Origin: Microscillaceae bacterium
Lineage (GTDB): Bacteria; Bacteroidota; Bacteroidia; Cytophagales; Microscillaceae
DNA length: 10,399 nt
Direction of reading: 5' to 3'
Assembly: GCA_003449595.1 (NCBI GenBank)
Contig: DMHB01000126.1
Location: 1-10,399 of the forward strand
The notes below the pieces were generated by a model. It had not been told where the DNA came from, made no database searches, and worked only from the letters and a program-made list of their open reading frames with translations. This document shows, piece after piece, positions 1 to 6,536 of this stretch. Each line of letters starts with the position of its first letter. Position 1 is the stretch's first letter. The position numbers and the translations under genes are program-made.

Positions 1-266
1 GATCTTTTCTTGGTCATAGCGTGCAAAGTAAACTGGCTAATCAACAATATATCACCTTCTACTTCCTGCAACGATTGGTTCATTTTGCCTTCCGAATCAT
101 TAAAAATGCGCATTTGTACTATTTTTTTGGATAACCACGCTACCTCTGCCGCCTGATCGCCGGAAGCAATGCCCAACAAAACCAACAAACCTTGTTGGAT
201 AGCTCCGTGAATTTTCCCTTCGATGGTAACCGAGGCCTGCGAAACCCTTTGAATGACTGCAATCAT
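1..266 (-). CDS. dtd: D-aminoacyl-tRNA deacylase, N-terminal part (cut by window edge)
   Basis: Partial gene read leftward from ATG at 266-264; 88 codons are present before the window ends. The protein hydrolyses D-amino acids mischarged on tRNA (and Gly-tRNA-Ala) in the cytoplasm, as a proofreading step outside the synthetases. The translation begins MIAVIQRVSQASVTIEG, continues through a GLLVLLGI segment (residues 26-33) and RIFNDSEGKMN (53-63), and reaches SQFTL at 77-81. These are the hallmark blocks of the DTD family, and the Ser-Gln-x-Thr motif falls at the family's usual position (77-80). The second active-site element, the Gly-cisPro motif near residue 137, lies outside the window, so integrity cannot be judged. 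The start is chosen because family members begin with M-[IK]-A/V-[LV]-[IL]-Q-R directly. A -7 box lies 32 bp upstream. The gene is divergent from the secreted protein at 415. Confidence 0.93.
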   Translation of the reverse strand, partial: MIAVIQRVSQASVTIEGKIHGAIQQGLLVLLGIASGDQAAEVAWLSKKIVQMRIFNDSEGKMNQSLQEVEGDILLISQFTLHAMTKKR

Positions 267-297
267 AATCGAATATTCGATAATTTTTGTGGAAAAG

Positions 298-305
298 CAA
301 ATTTA
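298..305 (-). promoter_or_regulatory. Putative Bacteroidota -7 promoter box for dtd
   Basis: On the minus strand this reads TAAATTTG, a perfect match to the Bacteroidota -7 consensus TAnnTTTG. It lies 32 bp upstream of the dtd ATG, which would give a short leader of about 25 nt. No TTG is visible at the expected -33 distance, so the call rests on the -7 box and its placement. Confidence 0.4.
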
Positions 306-356
306 GGTGTATCTTGAAAGAGTGGTCTTAGTAGGTAAGCCGGATTGGCTTATGGT

Positions 357-381
357 TCGCTGCTAAACGAATTGGTAGCGA
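357..381 (+). promoter_or_regulatory. Hairpin in the leader of the secreted-protein gene
   Basis: TCGCTGCTAA (357-366) can pair with TTGGTAGCGA (372-381) as a 10-bp stem with a 5-nt loop (ACGAA). Two of the pairs are G-U wobbles in plus-strand RNA; the same positions would be A-C mismatches in minus-strand RNA, so the fold favours plus-sense transcript. It ends 33 bp before the ATG at 415 and is followed by a U-rich stretch (382-390, TTATTTATT) that is not a pure T run. It could be a 5'-UTR stability element, a weak attenuator-like structure, or chance. Confidence 0.35.
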
Positions 382-414
382 TTATTTATTCAACTTATTA
401 AAAAATGTCAAAGT

Positions 415-954
415 ATGAAACAATTAAGTACACTTCTATTTTTTTGGTTGGGGCTAATCAGTACAGTTCTGGCTCAATTTCCCTCTTACGTAACCGAAGT
501 AGAACTATCGGCAGGTAAGACTGTAACAGCGAAAGGGAAATTAGAAAATGGTGAGGATATCGAGGATTTGAGCTGGGCAGAACGCAGCAGTGTGGCTTGT
601 TTTCCAGGTACGCAAAATGCAAAATTCCGTAACAAGCACGTATTTTTTGCTACTGAAATTCCTACACAGTCTATTTTAGAAATAAAATTGGTGCCCAATA
701 GCAATACTGCCGACTTTAGCTTGTATGCTTATCAAGTTGGTTTGAACAATTATACGCTCCCGCCCGATTTAGGCAGTTGTGTTTCTTGCGAAGCCGACCA
801 TAAGTGGGATTATCCTAAAAAAGGAAAAACGCAAGATCATACCCGCTTTGTCAAGCTGAATGCCACTACCAATCCTTACCGTGTTGTGATTGGCGTTTCG
901 GCACCCGAGGGGCAAAAAGGTGAGTTCAGCGTAGAGCTTACGCTCAAACAATGA
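415..954 (+). CDS. Small secreted protein, PPC-like beta-sandwich with CxxC (function unknown)
   Basis: A 179-residue protein with a Sec signal peptide: Lys at 2, hydrophobic core from about residue 6 to 19, and a predicted signal peptidase I site after TVLA (A20|Q21). There is no lipobox Cys, so it should be free in the periplasm or outside the cell. The mature part is rich in alternating hydrophobic/polar beta-strand patterns (for example ILEIKLVP at 87-94, FSLYAYQVG at 101-109, and FSVELTLKQ ending the protein). This resembles pre-peptidase C-terminal (PPC)-type domains, but no named family is certain. It contains three cysteines: C62 in ACFPGTQN, and C122/C125 in SCVSCEAD; an oxidised CxxC or a C62 cross-link is possible. 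No catalytic motif is recognisable. It appears monocistronic, with a leader hairpin upstream and a terminator 20 bp after the stop. The ATG is the first in frame before the signal peptide. Confidence 0.8.
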   Translation: MKQLSTLLFFWLGLISTVLAQFPSYVTEVELSAGKTVTAKGKLENGEDIEDLSWAERSSVACFPGTQNAKFRNKHVFFATEIPTQSILEIKLVPNSNTADFSLYAYQVGLNNYTLPPDLGSCVSCEADHKWDYPKKGKTQDHTRFVKLNATTNPYRVVIGVSAPEGQKGEFSVELTLKQ

Positions 955-974
955 CACTTGTTTTTTATTCCACC

Positions 975-1007
975 AAAAACCCAACCAATAGAAATGGCTG
1001 GGTTTTT
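975..1007 (+). terminator. Rho-independent terminator after the secreted-protein gene
   Basis: Inverted repeat with arms 975-987 (AAAAACCCAACCA) and 995-1007 (TGGCTGGGTTTTT), 13 bp with one A-C mismatch, a 7-nt loop, and the U tract provided by the 3' arm (1003-1007). It begins 20 bp after the stop at 954. The A-rich 5' arm would also act as a T tract on the opposite strand, but no minus-strand gene ends here. Confidence 0.75.
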
Positions 1008-1073
1008 ATAGTTTAATTTGTGTTCAATTTTTGATTTAAAATTTAATTCTCATCATCACAAGCCATTCTATTT

Positions 1074-1841
1074 ATGGAGGTAGCACAAAAATTTAACCTT
1101 TCCGGCAAGGTAGCCGTAATCACGGGCGCGAGCAAGGGCATTGGCGAAGCCATCGGCTTGGCCTTGGGGAAGGCAGGTGCCAAAGTTGTAGTCAGTAGCC
1201 GCAAACAAGAAGCAGTAGAAGAAGTAGCGCAGGTTTTCCGACAAGCTGGCATCGACGCGCAAGCCATTGCTTGCAACACCGGCCAAATGGAAGACAACGA
1301 ACGCTTGGTAAAACAAGTGGTGGAACTATATGGGGGCATCGATATTTTGGTCAATAATGCCGCAACCAACCCCATTTACGGGCCTATTTTTGAGGCAGAT
1401 GTCAAAGCTTTAGATAAAATTATGGACGTAAACCTCAAAGGGCCGTTTTATCTGGCAAAGTTATGTTATCCAATTATGAAACAACGCGGCGGTGGCGCTG
1501 TCATCAATATTGCCAGCATTGAAGGCATCAAACCTTCTGAAAACTTGGGCATTTACAGCATCAGTAAAGCAGCTCTGATTATGATGACCAAAGTAATGGC
1601 CAATGAAATGGGCAAAGCCAATATTCGTGTAAACGCCATTTGTCCGGGCTATATCAAAACCAAACTCAGCGAAATGGTATGGAATAACCAAGAAATGCTG
1701 GACGGGGTACTCAGCCAACAAAGCATCCGCCATGAAGGCCAACCCGACGACATAGCCGGTATTGCCTTGTTGTTGGCATCGGGTGCGGGGGCATTTTTTA
1801 CCGGCTCGGTTGTAACGGTTGACGGAGGAATGACCGTATAA
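1074..1841 (+). CDS. SDR-family NAD(P)-dependent oxidoreductase
   Basis: A 255-residue classical short-chain dehydrogenase/reductase, the usual length for the group. The Rossmann cofactor motif TGASKGIG is at 17-24, NNAA at 94-97, and the catalytic tetrad is N120, S148, Y161 and K165 (YSISK at 161-165). The ICPGYIKT segment (from about residue 209) and the C-terminal VDGGMTV are standard. The S41-S42-R43 sequence after the second beta strand suggests NADP(H) rather than NAD(H), because an Arg here contacts the 2'-phosphate and the NAD-specific Asp is absent. NPIYGPI after NNAAT resembles the DHRS4/glucose-1-dehydrogenase-like branch, but the substrate cannot be read from sequence. The start at MEVAQKFNLSGK places the SDR core at the expected distance from the N-terminus. 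The gene appears to be a single transcription unit, between the terminator at 975-1007 and its own at 1857-1897. Confidence 0.93.
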   Translation: MEVAQKFNLSGKVAVITGASKGIGEAIGLALGKAGAKVVVSSRKQEAVEEVAQVFRQAGIDAQAIACNTGQMEDNERLVKQVVELYGGIDILVNNAATNPIYGPIFEADVKALDKIMDVNLKGPFYLAKLCYPIMKQRGGGAVINIASIEGIKPSENLGIYSISKAALIMMTKVMANEMGKANIRVNAICPGYIKTKLSEMVWNNQEMLDGVLSQQSIRHEGQPDDIAGIALLLASGAGAFFTGSVVTVDGGMTV

Positions 1842-1856
1842 GCCTGCTCGCCTTAT

Positions 1857-1897
1857 GAGCGCATTTCGGCTATGCCTGTCGGATTGCGCTCTTTTTT
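1857..1897 (+). terminator. Rho-independent terminator after the SDR gene
   Basis: A perfect 7-bp stem, GAGCGCA (1857-1863) with TGCGCTC (1885-1891), encloses a 21-nt loop that itself holds a small GGC/GCC pairing (1868-1870 with 1874-1876). Six T residues follow directly (1892-1897). It starts 15 bp after the SDR stop and separates the SDR from ffh. Confidence 0.75.
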
Positions 1898-1911
1898 ATC
1901 TTCAAAATCAC

Positions 1912-1919
1912 TAACTTTG
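1912..1919 (+). promoter_or_regulatory. ffh: Putative Bacteroidota -7 promoter box for ffh
   Basis: TAACTTTG matches the consensus TAnnTTTG exactly and lies 41 bp before the ffh ATG, just after the SDR terminator. A TTG at 1884-1886 is a possible -33 element, but the 25-bp spacing is longer than usual and it overlaps the terminator stem. The implied transcript start is near 1926. Confidence 0.5.
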
Positions 1920-1960
1920 CGGTCTTCATTGCAATCACCATTTGTTTTTCTTATAAATCT

Positions 1961-3286
1961 ATGTTCGAATCTTTACAAAGTCAGTTAGATAAAGCCATCA
2001 AAACCCTGAAAGGGCAAGGGCGCATCACCGATATAAATGTTGCTACTACTGTCAAAGAAATCCGCAAAGCCCTTATCGAGGCCGACGTCAATTATAAAGT
2101 TGCTAAAACCGTAACCGACAGCATCAAAGAAAAAGCCATTGGGCGCAAGGTGATGATTGATGTGCAGCCCGGGCAATTGTTGGTTAAGATTGTACACGAA
2201 GAGCTTACTGCCCTCATGGGCGGCGAAAAAGCCGAGCTGAATGTCAAGGGAGAGCCGGCAGTAATATTAATGGCAGGGTTGCAGGGGTCGGGAAAGACTA
2301 CTTTTTCGGCAAAACTGGCTAATTATCTCAAAAAACAAAATAAATCAATCCTTTTGGTGGCTGCCGATGTGTACCGCCCTGCTGCGATTGACCAGTTGAA
2401 AGTGCTGGGCGAACAAATTGGTGTGGAGGTATTTGCAGAGCCTGAAAATAAAAATCCGGTCGATATTGCACAAAAAGCCTTACACTTTGCCAAAGCCAAC
2501 AACAAAAAAATAGTCATTGTCGATACTGCGGGCCGCTTGGCGGTAGATGAGGCGATGATGCAAGAAATAGAGCAAGTAAAAAATGCTGTAAAGCCCACAG
2601 AAATCTTGTTTGTAGTCGATTCGATGACCGGCCAAGATGCAGTAAACACTGCAAAAGCCTTCAACGACCGACTGAATTTTGACGGCGTTGTATTGACCAA
2701 GTTAGATGGCGATACCAGGGGCGGGGCGGCGCTTTCTATCAAAGCTGTTGTAGAAAAGCCTATCAAATTTATAGGTACCGGCGAAAAAATGGAGGCGCTG
2801 GATGTTTTCTATCCCGACCGGATGGCAGGCCGTATTTTGAATATGGGCGATGTGCTGAGTTTGGTAGAAAAAGCCCAGCAAGTATTCGATGAAAAAGAGG
2901 CCGAACGTTTGGCGCAAAAAATGCGCAAAAATCAATTTGATTTTGAAGACTTCTTATCTCAATTGCAGCAAATTAAAAAAATGGGCAATATCAAAGACCT
3001 GATGGCGATGATACCCGGGTTTGGGAAAATGGTCAAAGATGTTGACATCAGCGATGATGCTTTCAAGCCGGTTGAGGCCATTATCCAATCGATGACCCCC
3101 TACGAACGCCAACGCCCCGATGTAATTGATGCCAGCCGTAAAAAACGCATCGCAAAAGGAAGCGGGACTAATATCCAGGACATTAACAACTTGCTGAAGC
3201 AATTTGGCGAGATGCGTAAGATGATGAAAAAAATGAATGCTATGTCCGGAAAAATGGCGGGTGGCGTAGCAAAAAAAATAAGGTAA
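1961..3286 (+). CDS. ffh: Signal recognition particle GTPase Ffh (SRP54)
   Basis: Full-length 441-residue Ffh. With the 4.5S RNA it binds signal sequences emerging from the ribosome and, by GTP-dependent pairing with the receptor FtsY, delivers inner-membrane proteins to the SecYEG translocon. Domains in order: the helical N domain (about 1-90, with the ALIEADVNYKV block at 37-47); the G domain with P-loop GLQGSGKTT (106-114), DVYRPAA (136-142), DTAGR (188-192), TKLDGD (246-251) and GTGE (272-275); and the M domain (about 300-441) with the RNA-binding motif SRKKRIAKGSGT (392-403) and a methionine-rich tail (MRKMMKKMNAMSGKM, 418-432) that forms part of the signal-sequence groove. No residue of these motifs is missing. 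The start MFESLQSQL is typical of the family. Neither the 4.5S RNA gene nor ftsY is in this window. A perfect -7 box upstream suggests its own promoter; no convincing terminator follows the stop. Confidence 0.98.
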   Translation: MFESLQSQLDKAIKTLKGQGRITDINVATTVKEIRKALIEADVNYKVAKTVTDSIKEKAIGRKVMIDVQPGQLLVKIVHEELTALMGGEKAELNVKGEPAVILMAGLQGSGKTTFSAKLANYLKKQNKSILLVAADVYRPAAIDQLKVLGEQIGVEVFAEPENKNPVDIAQKALHFAKANNKKIVIVDTAGRLAVDEAMMQEIEQVKNAVKPTEILFVVDSMTGQDAVNTAKAFNDRLNFDGVVLTKLDGDTRGGAALSIKAVVEKPIKFIGTGEKMEALDVFYPDRMAGRILNMGDVLSLVEKAQQVFDEKEAERLAQKMRKNQFDFEDFLSQLQQIKKMGNIKDLMAMIPGFGKMVKDVDISDDAFKPVEAIIQSMTPYERQRPDVIDASRKKRIAKGSGTNIQDINNLLKQFGEMRKMMKKMNAMSGKMAGGVAKKIR

Positions 3287-3366
3287 CCTTTTAGCCACTT
3301 TGTGGGCAGTAATGCTATCTTTTTAGATCAACTGCTTACCCCACCACTGCACTTGCTCATTACCGT

Positions 3367-6006
3367 ATGCGTCTGCCCTCATTCAACATCCAAACAACCC
3401 TTTTGCTATATTTTTTAGCCGGAGGGTTGTGGATTTTTTTTGCAGATATTACTTATATTATTGGAGTAGATGCCGCTCCAATCCCCAAAGATAACCTACT
3501 AACCAAACTGTTGTTAGAACTCCTTTTTGTATTGGCCGGTGGGTTATTGCTATGGATTGTATTCCGCAAGATCAAAGAAGCTTCGAACTACCCTTATCTA
3601 CATTTTTTCTTACACAATCCTAATCCAATGTGGGTTTACGATATGGAGACCCTTTGTTTTTTGGATGTGAATGAAGCCGCTTGCCAGCATTATGGCTATT
3701 CAAAAGCCGAGTTTCTGGCTATGACCATCAAGGATATACGTCCACAAAACGAAATAGACCGTCTTATCGAAACCGTAGAAAATCATAGTACCACATTCAA
3801 CCAATCCTCCTATTGGTTGCATCAGAAAAAAGATGGGACAATTATTTATGTAACAATCACTGGGTATCCCTTTGTTTTTCAAGGCAAAAAAGCCGAGATG
3901 ATTTTGGCGTTCGACATCAGCAAACAATTAGAGCAGGAGACTTCACTTCAAGCATACAATGCTGCATTGGAACAAAAAGTACAAGAACGAACCGCTGAAA
4001 TTGCAGAAAAGAATAAGAATTTACAATTGGTGAACGAAGAATTGAGCGCCACCATCGAAGAACTGAACAACGAGCGCGAACAGTTAGCCAAATCGCAAGC
4101 TTTGGTGGCTTTCCAACAAGAAAGATTAATAGAACAAAGCGAAGAAAAGCTCAACAGCATTTTAAATAGCTTACGCAATGTGGTCTATTCATTGAAAGAA
4201 GACGGCATTGTTATCACATATGTAAGCCCCTCCATTGAAAATATTACAGGCTACAAAGCCGAAGAACTGTACACCGATGCTAATCTATGGTTTAGTATTG
4301 TCAATCCTGCCGATAAGTCTATCATCATTGAAGCAACTCAAGCTTTGCAGCGTGGCGAAGAAACTGATATAGAATATCGTATTACCGCCAAGAACAAACA
4401 AACTATATGGCTGAAAGATTTAGCCAAACCTACTTTAGATTCAAAAGGAAAAGTATCTCGTATTGACGGGGTATTTTCAGATATTACTCACCTCAAATCT
4501 GTAGAAGAAGAATTGCGCCAAACGAATCAGGCATTACTCGAAGCAGAAGCCTTGGGGCAAACCGGCCATTGGAGTCTTGACCTGCGGACACAGGAGGTTA
4601 CTTGGTCGGATAGCTTATACGACCTGTACGAAATTCCACCTGAGGAGCGCAAGTCGCTATCCATTGAGCGTGTAGTCAATTTTGTTCATCCGGAGGAAAG
4701 AGAACAAGTCCGCAAAGATTTAATGAAAGCCATTGAAACCGGCAAACCGAAGGCTTGGTATGACCGCCGCATTGTTACTGCCAATAACCAAGAAAAATGG
4801 ATTGTTTCGAAAATTAAAGTAACTAAAAACAGCAAAGGCAAGGTTGTAAAAGTATTTGGTACTGTGCAAGACGTAACCGCTTACCGGCAGTTAGAACAAG
4901 CATACCTGCAAGCCAAGCAAATATATGATGACTTGGTTGTCAATTTGCCCGTGTTGATTATGCGTTTTGTGCAAAAACCTAATGGCGAAGAAATAGTAGA
5001 ATTTGCCAGCCCCGAGTTTTGGCGTAAGCTAAATTTAACCCACACCTCGCCATTGGTTCGGATGGAACAACTATATGACTTGCTCTTTGTAGAAGACTTG
5101 GCAAGCTTGAAAACAGCCTTTGCAGAGGCCATCGCCAACAACAGCGGATTATCGTGGCAAGGGCGGATGCGAGGGGCACGACAAACCCTGTGGCTACAAA
5201 TAGATGCCCAATTTAATAAAAATAGCCAAGGAGAATTTGTGTGGGATAGCATCTTACAGGATATAACTTTTAGGAAAAATATTGCATTGCAAAATGAATC
5301 CTTAGTTCAACAACTTACACGCCAAAATGCAGATTTGATGCAGTTTTCTTATATCATTTCGCACAACCTGCGGTCTCCGTTGACCAATATATTGGGTATT
5401 TTGAGCCTGCTCCAAGAAGAAAAGCTTTCCGTTGAAACAGACCATTTGATCAAGCAAATTGGCATTTCGGCTCACTTGTTGGATGAAGTTATTTTTGACA
5501 TCAGCAAAGTGCTAACTGTAAAACACGATGCGGAAATAGAGAAAGAATGGATAGAGTTGGATGAACTCTTCGGCAAGATACAGCAATATTTACAAAATCA
5601 GATTGTTGCCGCCAAAGCCACTGTATTGGTTGATTTTACCGCCTGCCCCCGAATTTATAGCATTAAAACTTATTGGCAAAGTATCTTTACCAATCTACTT
5701 AGCAACGCCTTAAAATATCGCTCTTTGCAAAGAACGCCTGAAATAAGCTTGAAGGTAGCTTGGGAAGGCCAAAACCTCATTGTTTATTTTGAAGATAATG
5801 GTATTGGAATTAACTTAGATTTAAACAAAAACCGTGTGTTCAAACTTTACAAACGATTTCATAAAAACATCGAAGGCAAGGGAATGGGACTTTTCTTGGT
5901 CAAAACCCAAGTAGAAATGTTGGGCGGCGAAATAGAGATAATGAGTGAAGTGGACAAAGGCACTACGTTTGTCATTCAAATCAGTAAAAAAGCCATAGCC
6001 GGTTAA
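3367..6006 (+). CDS. Membrane-anchored multi-PAS sensor histidine kinase
   Basis: An 879-residue hybrid-free sensor kinase. Two transmembrane helices are visible at about 10-30 and 44-66 with a short external loop, so sensing is probably cytoplasmic. Four PAS-type regions follow, at about 78-185, 262-378, 390-508 and 520-638. The first and second are joined by a long predicted coiled coil (about 186-262) containing the common QERTAEI motif and heptad Leu/Glu. The kinase core has the H-box SYIISHNLRSPL (phosphoacceptor H666), N-box NLLSNALKY (776-784), G1 EDNGIGI (809-815), F-box FKLYKRFH (825-832) and G2 GKGMGLFLVK (837-846), all intact. No receiver domain is fused and no response regulator is adjacent, so it should phosphorylate an unlinked partner. 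The PAS ligand is unknown. It starts 80 bp after ffh with no clear promoter or terminator between, so partial read-through from ffh is possible. Its stop is 11 bp from that of the convergent STAS-like gene. Confidence 0.93.
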   Translation: MRLPSFNIQTTLLLYFLAGGLWIFFADITYIIGVDAAPIPKDNLLTKLLLELLFVLAGGLLLWIVFRKIKEASNYPYLHFFLHNPNPMWVYDMETLCFLDVNEAACQHYGYSKAEFLAMTIKDIRPQNEIDRLIETVENHSTTFNQSSYWLHQKKDGTIIYVTITGYPFVFQGKKAEMILAFDISKQLEQETSLQAYNAALEQKVQERTAEIAEKNKNLQLVNEELSATIEELNNEREQLAKSQALVAFQQERLIEQSEEKLNSILNSLRNVVYSLKEDGIVITYVSPSIENITGYKAEELYTDANLWFSIVNPADKSIIIEATQALQRGEETDIEYRITAKNKQTIWLKDLAKPTLDSKGKVSRIDGVFSDITHLKSVEEELRQTNQALLEAEALGQTGHWSLDLRTQEVTWSDSLYDLYEIPPEERKSLSIERVVNFVHPEEREQVRKDLMKAIETGKPKAWYDRRIVTANNQEKWIVSKIKVTKNSKGKVVKVFGTVQDVTAYRQLEQAYLQAKQIYDDLVVNLPVLIMRFVQKPNGEEIVEFASPEFWRKLNLTHTSPLVRMEQLYDLLFVEDLASLKTAFAEAIANNSGLSWQGRMRGARQTLWLQIDAQFNKNSQGEFVWDSILQDITFRKNIALQNESLVQQLTRQNADLMQFSYIISHNLRSPLTNILGILSLLQEEKLSVETDHLIKQIGISAHLLDEVIFDISKVLTVKHDAEIEKEWIELDELFGKIQQYLQNQIVAAKATVLVDFTACPRIYSIKTYWQSIFTNLLSNALKYRSLQRTPEISLKVAWEGQNLIVYFEDNGIGINLDLNKNRVFKLYKRFHKNIEGKGMGLFLVKTQVEMLGGEIEIMSEVDKGTTFVIQISKKAIAG

Positions 6007-6017
6007 AAAATGAGTGA

Positions 6018-6446
6018 TTATACCGTTTTCCCTAAAAACCAGTCTTGGGCTGCTTGGTCGTTGTCAAAATAGCGAACCTGCAAAGGAGAAGCCTCTTGAC
6101 TATTTTTTTCCATCTCGTCGGTTGTCTGTTCTATTGATAATTGCGCAATAAAATTTTCGGAAGCTAACATAGCCATTTTTTTCAACCCTGCCTGAATAAA
6201 GCGTGGCATGATAGCAGTGGCTATCCACTCTTGGAGTTCGGGTATTACAAAGAAGCCAAACTTCCGAATATCGCCTAACCAATGGTCGGGTTTGTGTAAT
6301 TCCAATAGGCCAGCAATTTGTTCGAACAATTCTTTATACTGATCATTGCTCATAGTGGCTGTTTGGTCTTTCCATACAGCTAATAGCTTGCGCTGACTTT
6401 TGTCGAAACTGATTTCTACAAAGGGAGAGTCTAAAATTATTTCCAT
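6018..6446 (-). CDS. STAS/SpoIIAA-like small cytoplasmic protein
   Basis: A 142-residue soluble protein with no signal peptide or membrane segment. The pattern is an N-terminal beta pair (VEISFDKSQRKLLAVWKD, 10-27), WLGDIRKFG at 56-64, PELQEW at 69-74, GLKKMAMLAS at 87-96, and a C-terminal RYFDNDQAAQDWF (125-137). This resembles the Bacteroidota STAS/SpoIIAA-like proteins, in which a strand ending in D-x-R is followed by an amphipathic helix and a C-terminal segment of the type RYFd-x-x-x-A-x-x-W; I recognise the pattern from memory and have not aligned it. Such proteins are generally thought to mediate protein-protein signalling rather than catalysis. It reads toward the kinase, stop to stop, with 11 bp between. 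No strong promoter is visible; expression may come from a weak site or from read-through of the receptor gene upstream. Confidence 0.72.
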   Translation of the reverse strand: MEIILDSPFVEISFDKSQRKLLAVWKDQTATMSNDQYKELFEQIAGLLELHKPDHWLGDIRKFGFFVIPELQEWIATAIMPRFIQAGLKKMAMLASENFIAQLSIEQTTDEMEKNSQEASPLQVRYFDNDQAAQDWFLGKTV

Positions 6447-6467
6447 AAATATTATTATGTTTTGGGT

Positions 6468-6499
6468 AAAAAAAAGATTGCCTTTTCAGGGGCAATCTT
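6468..6499 (-). terminator. Rho-independent terminator after the TonB-dependent receptor gene
   Basis: On the minus strand AAGATTGCC pairs with GGCAATCTT (plus-strand arms 6491-6499 and 6474-6482) as a perfect 9-bp stem with an 8-nt loop. A run of eight T residues follows, seen as A on the plus strand at 6468-6475. It lies 38 bp after the receptor stop and 21 bp before the STAS-like ATG, so it should separate the two genes. Confidence 0.85.
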
Positions 6500-6536
6500 A
6501 GTAAAAAGTAGGCAAGGTTCAATAAAACTTTGCTGC

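Noticed and set aside
100..300. 66-codon open frame on the minus strand
   Set aside because: It overlaps the dtd gene in another frame; the dtd frame gives clear family motifs (IQRV, SQFT), whereas this frame gives none.
2323..2766. 147-codon open frame on the minus strand
   Set aside because: Antisense to the G domain of Ffh, which is intact and highly conserved; no plausible protein features.
3295..3305. CCAC-TTT-GTGG hairpin just after the ffh stop, considered as a terminator
   Set aside because: Only four base pairs and no T tract directly after it; too weak to call.
3316..3323. TATCTTTT before the kinase gene, considered as a -7 box
   Set aside because: The final G of the consensus is missing and there is no TTG at a usable spacing.
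6493..6500. TAAGATTG on the minus strand, a one-mismatch -7 box for the STAS-like gene
   Set aside because: It lies inside the terminator stem of the receptor gene and misses one core base, so it is probably part of the terminator.
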